DNA of 64,000 nt from Paracamarosporium sp. OC-R06-R3 (Eukaryota > Ascomycota > Dothideomycetes > Pleosporales > Didymosphaeriaceae): NCBI GenBank assembly GCA_019828545.1, contig JACVRA010000165.1, positions 1 through 64,000 of the forward strand, in the 5' to 3' direction. The notes under the pieces are model-generated. The model was not told where the DNA came from and ran no database searches. It was given only the letters and a program-made list of their open reading frames with translations. A program made the translations under genes and the position numbers. Shown piece after piece: positions 42,937 to 55,476 of this stretch; the first letter of the stretch is position 1; every line of letters begins with the position of its first letter.

Positions 42937-44703
42937 CGCGTTCAAAAATCTCCGTTTTCTGAATCATGCAACAAGTGGTAAATGGAATTGCGTGATACAC
43001 TTCACTGAATGTTATAAAGCTCAGTGACGGTATGTTGTATCGATATGAGGCAAACAAAAAGGTCGGCCACCATCTCCATTACCCCTCATGTACATCATCG
43101 GAGCTAGAGCTTCAGCCTTGTCAATGCACGTCTGCCACGTTGAAGCGCAAGCACGCGTGTTAGAAGCGGATTGGTAGCCTCTTGCTGATCGAAGATGCAT
43201 GCATATCGTAAACCCACGCTCATGTCTAGTTATAGAGTGCTCTCCTTCTTGATTATTCGTCCAAGGAGTAGACGTTCCATCACCTGCGTTGCTCGACTGC
43301 GCATGTGCACATGCGGGCGGTCACCGGAGACTGCGCCATGGAAGCGATAGGAAGGCCTCGATGTGCCGGTACTGTTTACCGAGTTCGAACGTTCTGCAGG
43401 GTCAACTACTTAGAAACGACACATACGAACGACACTTATGCGCAATGGCAGTTCCAAGGTCACGTTATTTACCACCAAATTTTAATTGGATATGTTCTCT
43501 ATGTTCACAGAGTGAGAAGATGTGATTGGGTGTAAGGGAGCTTTCTCGATTGGGTTGTATTTTAGAAGTAATATGTAGCCTTAGATGCTCCGTGCGTTTA
43601 AAATGGTGCTAACAGGCAGGAGAGAACATCGTAAGACTATACGCTGTAGGTCGTCAATTATTCGTCAAATATAACAAGAGCGTCCGGAGACAGCAGTCAA
43701 AGCTTCGTGTTATTATATGGTTCAACATTCTCGGGTGTTATTATATACGTAATTGTGTCTATCAATTCCAGGCGATGAGAATCTTGTGAGTAAAGGCTGG
43801 CCGATCTTCATAACAGGGGATTCTCAATGTTCGCAAGATCACATGTGCAATCCAGGCCTTGGTCAATGTGCAGTCATATTACATGCCTGTAGGAAGAAAT
43901 TTCTAATCCTGTTAATTTCAATTGGTTCGCTGCCAATGGTGCGTAAGATCTTGAGACTGCATGGCACATCAATGGCAAGGCGCACTTCAAGGCATCTGAT
44001 GGGACTCGTTCTGCTCAACGCTTGATGTAACTTCATGCAACGCCTAACCGTACCCGAGCACAATGCCTGCCACTCTAATAATCATGGCCAATCATTGTGT
44101 ATCCTTTTTGTTCACCTCTGAAGGATTTGTGTTATCAACCGGTCAATGAAGCGAGGCCATTGATCAATGAAAGAGTATTGAGGCACAGTCATGCTGTATC
44201 ACCAGTGAGCCCAAACGACATACTCGCTAAGGCGCTTTGGTTGCGCACAAATCGAGTTCCTTTGGGCATCATGTATCTATCCCAGCCCAACAAGTCGTGT
44301 AAATCTACGCCTTATCGGAGTATTCGCGTAAATATTACAGTTCGTATTGTATACGGACTGTATAGTGGGCTCTTCACAGTTAGTATTAGGAGTAACGAAG
44401 ATTGCGGAACGACATGAGCAAAATGAGCATTGAAACGAAAATCCAGTCTCACACACCATCTATTTACTGCTAATCACCAAGCTAGACATTTTCCATCTGT
44501 TGCTCCGTAATGTCGTAATCATAATATCACAAAAGGGTATCAAAAGTCATAACTCCAAAGTAACCCTCTGAAAGCCCAACGCATCCATTGTATGTCACAA
44601 ATTCTGTGGAGCAGAAGCTTGCAAAGCTCAGTGGCAACTATGGTCACCATTTATACTGCAAGACTCCGCAGTTATCCTATATAACATTAGCTCGGTCATG
44701 AAA
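42937..44703. other. gene-poor stretch, about 1.8 kb
   Basis: Promoter of the ArgRS-like gene followed by AT-rich sequence. Several 60-106 codon frames lack domains. No repeat family or tRNA recognised. Confidence 0.45.
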
Positions 44704-47154
44704 CTATATCGTCCACATACCAGGTTCTTTTCTCTCAAGAAGTAGTTGATCCAGTTGACCTGTCAATAACCAAGCAAGCACCCATTTAGTATTCATCGGT
44801 ACGCGATGACGGAGGAAGAATACACCGACATTGTAAAGATACAAGACGAAAAAGACAACCATGACGGAGAAGACGAACGATTTTGCAGTCTTTGGAAGTC
44901 CAAATATCTTTTCGTCAATACTGAAATATCCTGCTACAACGACAACAGGTGTCATGAACTGATTCATCTAGCAAGCAGTCAGTAAAAACCCAAACACACT
45001 TGATAAACGCTACAAACCGAAAGCGTTAGAGCTGCATTGGAGTTATTGGCCGCTGTGACTCGTTTATTAATTAATGCAAGACCGTAATTATCACAGTTCA
45101 ACCGGTTGGCTTGTTCGTTAAGCTCGTTTGCTGTTCTGCTGAGTGAATTCGCTTCTTTACTGAGGTTGTTGCCCTCGGAGCTGAGTAATGCGCTTTCTTT
45201 GTTATGTAGAATACTCAAATGACTGAGTCGAACGCTTTCTTGTGACAGACAAAGTCCAATCTTAATTGAATTAGTGCGATGAGTGCTTTGTAAGCAACTG
45301 AATGTTATGCTTACCATCTCTTTTGAACTCCTACAGGAGTCCTCCAGTGACGCCAGATTCTTTTCCAGTTCTACAAGACATTCCATAGGAGCTCGGATAG
45401 ATTTTGCGATTAGAAGAGGCGAAAGAGCGGATGTCTGATGCTCTTCATTATCCAGAAAATAAGTGTAGTCCCCATTAGAAGCAAGGAATTCTTTACACTT
45501 GTCGATAGTAAGCAAGAGTTCCTGGTGCAGTTTTTTCAAAAGCTCCATTGTTTTCACCAACCAAGCGAGAGATTTTGCTGTCGGATTTCCGTGATCGGTA
45601 AAAAACGCTCCCGAAAACGGATGCACAATGCCGTCGTTCTACTTCCGTCAATACACATGTGCCAGTGAACACAAATGCGAATGTTTGTTACCTGAATCTT
45701 GACGCTTGCAGATACCTTATTTACAAGATATGCCCATTCTCTCCGAACTACGTTCAGGCGAATCCCTGCGACCCTCAGAAAATAGAGTCGTGGATTCCAA
45801 ATCACATGCTCCTGAAGTATGATATCTTCGCTACTTCTGCTATCGGAAGCTAGAAGGTCTTCAAGCTCATTCTGTGAGTCGTACATATCGTATTTGTCAT
45901 CGGCATCATCGGGCATTTCAGTATCTGCTGTGTCTGATGGTGCTCCTCCCTCTTCCCCTTTTATGTCTCCATCTTCACCGTCATCAGATTCATCATCTGG
46001 ATCTCCAAGATCTGAATTTTCGAACGCATAAGCTGCCCACTTCGATTCATCCCAACCGCAGATAACGAGGGCGCTATGCAACTCGTATAGTACATATTCA
46101 CCATCACCATTCGACTCATTGCCATCTAAGTCTAGGAAAGACAGATCGCTCCAAGATTTACGAACATTGGTAGCTCCACATGTTGCATGTCTCACCATTG
46201 ACCTACCTCGTTTTCTTAAGGCAAGGTAAGGGAGATGGCATTCAAATTGGAAAATCTTGAAGCCGATGGACTACATTCCAAAGACATACCGCATTAGCTG
46301 AGTTGACAGATTAGTGTATTTGAATAGTGAAGAACAACTTACTGGAATCAATACTTTTAAAGATGCCTTGCGATCTACATGCTTGTATATAGCATCTCGC
46401 AAGGGTTCAGCTTGGTGCCACCAAGCCGTCTTCGCTAGTACACGTATGTAGTTTTCATCTAAATAGGTTATGCGGCTAAGGAAAATATTAGGCCGTTTCT
46501 AGTTCAACCAGTCCAAAATGACCAAATAGTAGTGATCCAAGTGCGTTCATTTAAGGATAAGACCAATCTAGGACCTGGAGCGGCCCATTAGCCCGCATCG
46601 AATCCCGTTTGACTTACATGAGCTGGCGATACGTGTCAAGAGGAGCAGAGTCTCCGAAACGCTTTGAAGTCAATTTACTGAACGACAGTAAGGACTGCGC
46701 TACTTACTATTGTTTTCAACGTGTCGTATAATGCTGACGGACAAAGTTTTCTGGCACCGGCCTCGAATGAATTCTCTTGCAAGGGTCTAATATTAACCCA
46801 GGCTCTCGCAAGCGGCAGATCGCTTGTTGGTAAACCGGAAATGGATTGTTGCAAAGGGCAAGCTGATTGTCCTTTGCAAAATCTTTCAATACATTCAGCT
46901 TCCCAGGATGGAATTAAGCTGGGATTGAATCGCAAAAATAAGTCCAATTCGTCTCGTCCAACGTCAAGAGGTTCCTTGACTGCAAATGTAGCCCTGTCGG
47001 TGAAGTTACGAAGCTTGAAGAGCCTTCCATCCCAGGTTTTCTCGCCGTTTTCCCTATGCCAACTGTATTTGTCATGATGTGTACAACAGCAACGGTGGTG
47101 GTGGCACTCTGAGTCGACTTTTGCTCGAGTCTTCGCTACGAAACGCGAACACAT
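44704..47154 (-). CDS. CorA-like fungal membrane protein
   Basis: Seven exons are inferred: 46708-47154, 46618-46661, 46343-46475, 45692-46270, 45315-45638, 45018-45260 and 44704-44967. All are in phase and total 677 residues. Recognisable family blocks emerge only after splicing: RFGDSAPLDTYRQL, then ITYLDENYIRVLAKTAWW, FECHLPYLALRK, and SWSDLSFLD with YELHSALVICGWDESKWAAY. Near the end comes a coiled coil (NLSKEANSLSRTANELNEQA), then two hydrophobic segments (FMTPVVVVAGYF and FVFSVMVVFFVLYLYNVGVF). This is the layout of fungal CorA-like transporter-domain proteins. The usual GMN loop of true CorA magnesium channels is absent. A very acidic insert (about residues 270-325) is unusual. Transport activity is not shown. 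The 142-nt third intron and the start are the weakest parts. Confidence 0.78.
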
Positions 47155-48963
47155 GGAGTCCACGGTTGAGGCAGTGATGACACAATGTGTGCACGGGTAT
47201 TAGTAGTAAGTGGCTCTGAGTCTGAATTTAGTGGAGGTGTGCTGTGACGAGTGGAATTTATCTGTTATATTCAGTCTTTCTGTGCTATTGTCTTCATTTG
47301 ATAGATTTTAATCCTCACATATTGTCTGTAGAAACACCAAAGACAGAGTAATCGCAAGTCAAGATGACACTATTCTTTGGAATTGCTCATCCATACATAT
47401 CTCAGGGTTATACAAATTTGCCTAGGAGATGGGTATGAAGTGGAAAGCATGGAGTCAATTATTGTTACTGAGACGCCCAGGGTAGCAGATATTTATTCTC
47501 ACTGACCTCGAAAACAGCCTGCCATACAACAGCAGTCCACACTACATGTCAGACCGGTCAAATCCAAATCGCCTTTTATCGTAGATGCCGAAAAACTGCA
47601 GAATCCATGTTGCCTTCGGATCGATCTATGCTGGCCACGTTTCGGAAGCTGTCTCGTTCGGTTCTGCTCCACGCAGGCTATGATTGGGCGTCGCACCTAG
47701 CCTTCGTCTTAATGTCCTGTGTGTACGCATCTGTCTTTGACTGATCTTTCTGATTCGGCCGTTAAATGACGAGGCGATCGTGAAATCGATAGGCATGGGT
47801 GTGGGTGAATGGGCTGGCTCAGCCTTGTACCATGATAAGCCTTTTGGGCCGACGTGCGTTAAGGAAGGATCAAGAGCCAATGCACGCATCTTAAATCATG
47901 TCATCGGATATCTCGCCAGTCTGCCTTGGGTGTTTTCATCCCTGAACATTGAAACGTCACAAGAGGTCCAGGTGATCACTGCTGATCAGTAGACATAATC
48001 GTTTTTTTTGTGAGACTAGGTAATGTGACATCACTGACCACTCGCACGTCTTCATTCAAGCGTACACCCAAGGTTAAACATTCGGTATCTTGGCTACTTG
48101 CATCATACGCATGTTGTCGTGCATTAATATTTTGCAAGCTAATCCCTCTACGAAACGATTTATTGGCTCAAAATCTTAGGTTCTTCACTATACATGATAG
48201 TGGGCGGCGAAGAGACGATATATAACCTGGCTTGAAAAATGGTGTCCCTGAGAGGCTTTCTTCGAGGTCACTGGAAATTACCAAAAGCTAAGCAGGCGCT
48301 ATGTTGTCTAGATTTCCACGGACGCGATATACGTAGGTTAGTTGAGCCAACTCTCTTACGTGGTTCATGTGAATGATTCTTTTATTTATATATACATTGT
48401 TGCGGGTGAGCTGGGTAAGAGTAACACACATCATTTGATTGACAGGTTTCTACTTTACCCGGGAAACCCCGAAAGAATTTAAGCGACCAATTGGTGAGTC
48501 GATGCTTCACAGTGCCCAAAGGGTAACCCCGGACGCCTTTGGCAAGGTAGACTGTCAATGGATTCGTGTTTACTCTTTGGTGGCTGTGTTTGTAAAATTT
48601 CCAGTTCAAAAAATGCTCGGTGCTCCTTTTGACATCGTGATCCTTCTCATTTGACCAATACTTTCGTGACTCGGCACCTGGTATTGAGGTAAGAATTAGT
48701 GTGGACAAAGAAGAGATATCGAAAATCTTTCAAGGTTATAATGGGTTTCTTAATGGAGCCGGGTAAGAAAATATTCTCTTACATCTCACAGCGCGGTTGT
48801 GCGCATGCGCTGTTACCGAAGAACAATCAGTGGGAAATCTTGATATTATTTCAAAGAACCCGCGCGATCTCATTACTTTCGTGAACTTGGAATGGGGAGA
48901 AGAAGAGCTTACTTACTGTACGTAGGTCAGTCAAACAGGCCATTCTGGGAATGGGAGAGTTTC
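47155..48963. other. gene-poor stretch, about 1.8 kb
   Basis: AT-rich and without recognisable genes. A 108-codon minus-strand frame (48382-48708) and some shorter frames carry no domain. No tRNA or transposon fragment recognised. Confidence 0.45.
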
Positions 48964-49196
48964 CTACCGAACAATTACGCAGCCGATAAGGAAGAGAAGA
49001 CCGACCACAGGAGCAACACTGCCAAAGATATGTATACTTTTTTGCCTTCTACAAATTAGTAATCTATAAGGACGTGGTTCAATAATTTAAGACAACTCTG
49101 CTGTGCTCACCAATGTCCTGCGTAGACAGTCGAAGCAACCATTAACCAAGTCTTTGGATGGTCCTTGATAGTGCTCATCGTTCCCTCTTGCGACAT
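48964..49196 (-). CDS. possible 55-residue membrane protein
   Basis: Two exons, 49111-49196 and 48964-49045, with a 65-nt intron (GTGAGC donor, AAG acceptor), give a 55-residue protein. It starts MSQEGTMSTIKDHPKTWLMV and ends in a hydrophobic helix (FGSVAPVVGLLFLIGCVIV) followed by arginine. A second, weaker hydrophobic stretch lies at WLMVASTVYAG. The model is supported by phase and by protein-like character on both sides of the junction. The nearer, more usual TAG acceptor would create a stop. I do not recognise the protein, and it could be chance. It sits about 95 bases from a MITE. Confidence 0.4.
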
Positions 49197-49290
49197 CTTG
49201 AGAAGAAACTTCTCGTGTTCTCACTGGCATTCTTTCACGGCCCCCTCACTCTTGGCTGCTCTTTTTTTGGAAGCATTCAAACGTCTCCTG

Positions 49291-49437
49291 TACCGTAGAG
49301 TTTTTCTCTCAAGGGCTGACCAGGGGAGGCTGAGGGCCAATTAGAAAACAGGACAAGACGTAGAAGTGGCCCTCTATGATGATGGAAAGGTGGTGATTGG
49401 TGCTTGGCTCAGCCCTTTTGAGAAAAACTCTACGGTA
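49291..49437. mobile_element. MITE with 29-base terminal inverted repeats and TA ends
   Basis: The left arm, 49291-49319, begins TACCGTAGAGTTTTTCTC. The right arm, 49409-49437, is its reverse complement with two mismatches in 29 bases (27/29). Both outer ends are TA, as expected for a TA target-site duplication of Tc1/mariner type. The 147-base element has no coding capacity, so it would have moved with a transposase supplied elsewhere. No second copy was noticed in this window. Confidence 0.7.
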
Positions 49438-50239
49438 GAAGCCAACAATTTCGAGCAAATCTGATGCTGCCGTGCCCTCTACCGTGGTAGGAGCGGTAAG
49501 TAGCGTCAAAGCCGGGGGATCCTTGTCGTGTATATGCGCGTCTCCTGCTTTCACAATAAAACTCCCTTTTAAATTGAAAAAGGAGTGTTGATCTTGAAGC
49601 CCTAGGGGAGAGCTATCTAAACATACAACAGTCTTTTAAAGCGGAATTGCGAATTGCAGTTTTGCGCACGGGCTGTTTCACCATTCGAATAACAGTATAT
49701 GCTGTCCTAAAACCGTGACAATCTTTAAGACCAACTCCGTCGGGTATACGGGAACGGCCGATAAAGCGCGAGAGCTCAAACAAATGCAGGGATCAAAAGT
49801 TTGCCGATCATGCCTCTACAAGAAATATGGAACGATAGTGGGAGGGAGCGTAGTTTCACGGCAATGGCGCAAGTAGCCGCCGTGAGTTGTTTGAACAACA
49901 CAAACCTCGAGGTGGGAGGGGACCCTGACCCTGACGGACGCGCCAAGACCGCGAACGTAATCCATTGCATTCCAATGTTGAAGACGCATAGCCTGAGGTC
50001 AACAAGGGGGAGGACAAATATATCTGTCGGTTGCATGCAGAATGGAATGAACCGGCTGTAACACGTCAGCTGTCGGATGCATCGCTTGGCTTCACATTGT
50101 AACCACTGCCCAATGCGTTCTAGAGAACAGGTGCTGCCCCACTTTAGCGTGGCCGGGGTTTTGTTGCGAGCTTGTTTGTTTAGCTGGACGACGAACGACA
50201 TCCATCGTTGTGGTGTCACTTACAGTACTTATCACCACG
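49438..50239. other. intergenic between MITE and M20 gene
   Basis: Promoter region of the peptidase gene. No gene, tRNA or further repeat recognised. Confidence 0.45.
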
Positions 50240-51433
50240 ATGCTCCCGTACCTAGCGCTTATCACGCTCGTCCTAAGCGCTGCGGCGGGGACTCAGCAGC
50301 TATCCGGCCATCCCGAAGACCTGTCATTACCCGAAGTCACCTCCGCAGAATTGCTATACCTTCACCGCAAACTTGTCGAGAGCGAATCAATAACAGGCAA
50401 CGAAAGGGACGTGGGCCAATGGCTCACGTCATATTTGCGCGATAAGAATTATACCGTAGAGCGACAGGAGGTCTCCGACAATCGGTACAACATTCTCGCC
50501 TACGGCTCGAAACGCTCGACCACGATCCTCGTCTCTTCCCACATCGATACCGTTCCTCCATACTGGCCCTACTACCACAACAAGACCACTGATGTGATTG
50601 GTGGGCGTGGCTCTGTAGATGCAAAAGGCAGCGTTGCTGCTCAAATCATTGCGGTTCAAGCTCTGAGGGAGCAGCTGCGCGATGACCTGTCACTGCTTTT
50701 CGTGGTGGGAGAAGAGACTGGCGGCGATGGCATGCGCGCATTCTCCTCTTGGTCTGAGAGACCGCAGCCGAACTACGAAGTCGTGGTCTTTGGTGAGCCA
50801 ACGGAAGGCAAACTCGTCTGCGGGCACAAGGGCATACTCAGCTTTACACTGCATGTCAAGGGAAAGGCAGCACATTCAGGATACCCGTGGCTAGGCGTCA
50901 GCGCCAACGATGTCCTTACCGAAGCACTCGGGAAGCTTTTAGAGCTACGGGTGAATGGGCTGCCGTGGTCCGAGAAATATGGAAACACGACGATGAATTT
51001 CGGAAAGATTGAGGGCGGCGTAGCCGCTAACGTGGTCGCAGAAACAGCTTCAGCAAACATTGCTGTTCGCCTCGCGGCTGGAACGCCGAACATTGTGCGT
51101 GGGCTCGTCACAAACGCACTATCGGACGTAAAGGCACGTGTAGAAAAGGAAGGTGGTGGCCTGGAGATCGCGTGGGCAGGCGAGGGGTACCCGCCTGTAA
51201 ACATCGATTGCGACATCGAGAACTTTGATACCATGACCGTCAACTATGGAACGGACGTTCCGCTACTTGCTGGCGATCATCGGAGATATCTATATGGGCC
51301 TGGCAGTATATTTGTGGCTCACTCGGATCACGAAGCCTTGAAGAAGAAGGAGCTTGAGCAAGCAGTGCTAGATTACAGGCGATTGATCGTTGAGGCTTCC
51401 CGGATGGATCATCAATACCAACAGGAATTGTAA
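50240..51433 (+). CDS. secreted M20-family metallopeptidase
   Basis: Single exon, 397 residues from the ATG at 50240; the open frame extends 30 bases further only through a GTG. A signal peptide (MLPYLALITLVLSAAAGTQQ) indicates secretion or vacuolar entry. Metal-site motifs of M20 enzymes are present in order: SSHIDTVPPYWPYY (His-x-Asp), GRGSVDAKGSVAAQI (bridging Asp), VVGEETGGDGM (catalytic and ligand Glu), FGEPTEGKLVCGHKG, and HSDHEALKKKELEQA near the end with the last His. The dimerisation domain includes VKGKAAHSGYPWLGVSANDV. The fold is that of carboxypeptidase S or ArgE/DapE deacylases. Substrate specificity cannot be read; fungal secreted homologues are usually called carboxypeptidases. 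Several N-x-S/T sites are present. Confidence 0.9.
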   Translation: MLPYLALITLVLSAAAGTQQLSGHPEDLSLPEVTSAELLYLHRKLVESESITGNERDVGQWLTSYLRDKNYTVERQEVSDNRYNILAYGSKRSTTILVSSHIDTVPPYWPYYHNKTTDVIGGRGSVDAKGSVAAQIIAVQALREQLRDDLSLLFVVGEETGGDGMRAFSSWSERPQPNYEVVVFGEPTEGKLVCGHKGILSFTLHVKGKAAHSGYPWLGVSANDVLTEALGKLLELRVNGLPWSEKYGNTTMNFGKIEGGVAANVVAETASANIAVRLAAGTPNIVRGLVTNALSDVKARVEKEGGGLEIAWAGEGYPPVNIDCDIENFDTMTVNYGTDVPLLAGDHRRYLYGPGSIFVAHSDHEALKKKELEQAVLDYRRLIVEASRMDHQYQQEL

Positions 51434-52051
51434 ATATAAGTACCCTTTTCCACGAAGGTGACGACGATCCTCTTGTAGATACATACGAAACCATTACGAC
51501 AAATCGAGCATAGACTTATCACGCAAACCAACATTTTACCTGACGGCATCTCAAGCTTTCGCGCCAACCGACCAACCACAGTGTCGCTATGAGAAAGCGT
51601 TTTCTCGTGCTTGTACGGCTTGTATAAAGATCTTGACATCGGCTGATATGAGTTGTGTCCTCCCTACCATTTTTACCCATTGGTGGTCTCTGGGAGCTTT
51701 CTGTGGAACAACACCTATTGTACTTCCACCTGACACGATTCGGTAACGTTGCTCGAGCGTGTTCAGGATTTAGCCAGCCTCCAAACCGAGTGTATTAAGT
51801 CAAACTTCGCTTCACAGATCAAGGGCTCCGTTCGTATCGCGAGAAAGCAATCACACGGATGTAATGCATGTCCGATGGTAGTAAATATTTAGTATACATT
51901 ACATGCATAGCATGTGCCACTAAGTAAAAAGTATATAATAAGAATCCTCCATAAATCTTTCCAAAACTTCGAACATATTCTCCAGAAGAAAGCAGGTCTG
52001 AACTAATCAATATTCTGCCTTTGTCGCTCTCACGACAATGTAGTCATCCAT
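51434..52051. other. convergent 3' spacer
   Basis: 3' flanks of the M20 and pectate-lyase genes. AT-rich; no gene recognised. Confidence 0.5.
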
Positions 52052-52938
52052 CTAGCAAGAGCTGACGGACGAGTACTTGCAGTTGTTCGAGGGACCCTTG
52101 GAGACAGACTTGGGCTCGTGTCCAGGAGTAGTTCCCTGGAACTCCTCGCAGATGGTCTTAACGGAAGAAGCGCAGGTGGAAGAGATGGTGGCAGTGCCGC
52201 CAAAGTTGGGGTTGATACCAGCAAGGACCTTGCCGTTGTACGCCTTGACGTTCTTGATCACAACGCTGCGGGAAACGGAGTTCTTGCAGTTACCACAGGC
52301 GCGGTAGAGCTTGCCGAAGTCCTGAGGTATAAATGTCAGCTTACAATCGACGGTAGATGTGGATAGGAGCAAGGAGTAAACTCACCATGACGGTGAAACC
52401 ATCGATGGTAACGGTTCCCTTTCCGTTGTGCTGGATGACCTTGTCATCAGCACCCTGAGCACCTCCACCCTTGATGAGTGCGTTTCCATCGCCCTTGATA
52501 GTGAGAGCGTCTTCGCAGACGTTGGTCCACCAGACATTCTCGATGGTGCAGGCACCCTTGCAGTGGATTCCCTCAACCTGGTCTAGTATTCTGTCAGCAT
52601 GCACTTCGGTTTGATTAGAGCTTCTACACCGTAGACATACCAGCACCAATGATGACATTCTTCAAGGTTGCGCCGTTCTCAAGGATGAAGACCGCATCTG
52701 CATCACCGCCCTCTTTCTGGCCGCTGCACTTAACGCCACGGCCATAGGTCTTCAATCCACCGTCGAAGGTACCCTTGATGGCCTGAGGCTTCTTGTAGGT
52801 GACCGAGCCCTTCGACTTCGGGACGGGAAGCGTGGCACGCTTGGTCAAGCTGAAGAACTCATTGGGGGTCTGTTGGGCAGGACCAGCGGCAATAGGAGCC
52901 ACGAAGGCAGCAACAGCGGCGATGAGAGTGAACTTCAT
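52052..52938 (-). CDS. PL3-family pectate lyase
   Basis: Three exons, 52641-52938, 52386-52582 and 52052-52321 (introns 58 and 64 nt), give 254 residues. The signal peptide is [19 protein letters not shown]. The mature protein shows PL3 blocks in order: [35 protein letters not shown], then [20 protein letters not shown] with [25 protein letters not shown] and [15 protein letters not shown]. Two junctions rebuild IIGADQVEG and TVMDFGKLYR. PL3 enzymes cleave de-esterified pectin by calcium-dependent beta-elimination outside the cell, so the organism likely contacts plant cell walls. Paired cysteines match the family's disulphides. It converges with the M20 peptidase. Confidence 0.95.
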
Positions 52939-55476
52939 TGTGATGGTTGTCAATGTATCGAAACTTTTGAAAAGCAATTGAGTGGTTCTTTGAGTAAGTA
53001 TGTAAAAGAATGGAAGATTGGTAACGAAAGTGGGTTGCGTCAAGCAAACGAGAGACTTAGGAAGGACAGAGAATGTGAGACTCAAGAATGAGATGCTCTT
53101 CCATGCATGCGCCCGCTCATCTCTTTATACAAACCCCTCACGTCTTGCCACTTCGTTCCGCTCTCACGATGCTGACCGAAAAGTACAACGCATTGTTTGA
53201 AACAGAGGATCCCTCCGGCGCTACGCTTTGCGAGATATCGAAAGTTGCCTCCCGAAACATTAAACAACCGCAACAAGTATCGTGGACCTTGGCGCTAAAG
53301 GGGCCAGCTTAGATTGACGGCTTGGCGACAGCGCGCGGGATGCTTGGCAGCCTGGCAAAAAATCTTCGCCATGTTTATCGAGGCCTTCGAGACTGTTCGT
53401 CCGCCGGCCGAGGCGATTTCCAGTACCATGGTGTGACTATTCGACCTCGCTTATCGGGTCAACCCTTGAACCTTGGCTCGATCTTAAATTGCAAGGTATC
53501 TAGAACTACTCTGTTTGATTCTCCACGAATGAGACATGCGCGAGGGACACTAGTGCCCGTTAGCAAGGATCGAACCGTGTTTCATGACAGGGCGCTTAAA
53601 AGAACCTTCCAGCCAAAGTCCTGGTTCGTGATACTCGGTGCGAGAGTGACCGAAGGTGACCGAGATGAAGGTCTTCAAACGGAATACCGTCCTGGCACTA
53701 ATATGCCTTATGTTTACTCGGTGCCAGTAGCCCCTTGGCTATCTACTTTCTTATACGATATTTTGCTTCAGGTAAAGCATCAAGGATACAAAAATGCTTC
53801 AGTTACTTTCATTAAATGTTGCAATTCCAAAACCCTTTCATGCGTGGAACTCATGACGGGAACCGAGGCTTTTGGTGAGGCACAGCAATATCTGACTGTC
53901 TAGACTATAAGAAGCAATGAACAAGTGAAACACAGAATCTACCTGACAAGGCGAGTAGCACTCCCAGCACTCCCGAGGATACTGGTGTATGAGCTTGAAC
54001 ATTGAAGCAAGCACATCCTCCTGCCTGTGCATTGCGTGTGACAAGAGCCCATTCAACAACCTTTGTAACAATAATTCTGCTTCAACGAATAAGAGAAGTT
54101 GAAGAACAGCTGTAGCATTTAGAAGCGCGATGGCAAATAAATTCCACATTCGTCGAACATAAGGAAATAGCTTTCGCATCGTAGGAATAGCGCTTACTCT
54201 AGCCTAACATCCTGCCGAATGGCTTTCCCCTTAGCAATACTAAAGAAGAAAATGATGGACAAAAAACATAGGACACAGAATAACTGACTTGTGTTACGAT
54301 CGTATTTCTGTGAAGAGTGCAGGAGGGGAAGGTTTTGCTTTTCGGTGTTACACGATTGATTGAGTCGGTGAAAGCCCAACTTGAAGGGGGTGCTTGCTTA
54401 CTGCATCTCTATGCCAGCACATCACAGCGGCTGGGGGGGCGAAAATCCGTCGTTACGATAGGCTAACCGTGCCCTTTCGTTCATATCGCATATTGTAATT
54501 TATCGATCCGAACGATCCGAACGATCACCTTCGCAAGACGCCCAAGTGCGCGATAGCCCAGATAGGGCACCAACGATAACAACTCCGGTGAACAAGGTCT
54601 TACCCATGCTGTGCATATTGACGTAGCACTTGTGTACGCTTGTTCTGTCGAGTGCGCTTAACAGTAAAGTCAGCGAGGAAGACTTAGGCTGTAATACTCG
54701 ACAATATCAGTGAGAAAATAGAGAGTGAAAAGGCCGAATGTACATGGTCCAGCCTCAGTCAGGGTTGAGTGTTTAGTGAGCCTTTTGAAGATATTGCCAT
54801 CGAGAAACAATCGATCTGATGCGTCATTTTTGCATAACAGCTAGGGTTAGGGAGGCCAACCTCCTATTTACCGGTCAGAAGCCTTTGGTAACCGGACACT
54901 ACAGGGGCTTACAGCGTTTCTGATAAGCTAGTTCCATCAATCTCAGGTCGTTGAATATACTTCAAGTGATTTAAGGACACAACCTACTATATACAAACTA
55001 AAGGGATTTGCGAACTTTCATACTAATACATCGATAATTTCGCAGATCTTCATTTAGTGTTCTGCTCAAGATCATGTGATAGGCATTAATTCTCACACCA
55101 TTTCTTCAGACAAGATAATAGAAGGATCAGCATAGACTGAATGTGCTTTACGAAGCAATTTGCTAATACTTTCTATTCTAATCAGCATGGAAATTGTGCG
55201 CAAACGATAGATTAGATGAGACGTTTTTCAAGCTAGGACTCCTTCTTAACCATACAACTACATTGGTAATGTTTCAGAGTCGATAGGTCTATTGAAGCAT
55301 TCGCATCTAGAGCCAACAACACCCAATCTAAGGCAAACATGCAGTGGAGAAACACATTTCAATTTGGGACACCACCGCGAGTCCTTATATAGCAAAACAA
55401 AATCGTGAAAGAGTATACGCAACCTCGCCTAACCCCAAGAAAATATCCAACTTCTAGTATGAGGTGGACGTCTGTC
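52939..55476. other. gene-poor stretch, about 2.5 kb
   Basis: Promoter of the pectate-lyase gene, then AT-rich sequence. A 193-codon plus frame (53322-53903) and a 113-codon minus frame (53838-54179, with hydrophobic patches) have no recognisable domain. A short tandem of CGATCCGAA occurs at about 54504-54526. A TAGGGTTAGGG stretch near 54843 resembles about two telomere units but is too short to mean much. Confidence 0.4.

Noticed and set aside
53322..53903. 193-codon plus-strand frame
   Set aside because: No recognisable domain, signal peptide or family motif; likely chance in a gene-poor region.
53838..54179. 113-codon minus-strand frame with hydrophobic stretches
   Set aside because: Could be an exon, but no partner exon or family could be found; too weak to call.
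54843..54856. TAGGGTTAGGG telomere-like stretch
   Set aside because: Only about two repeat units, well within chance.
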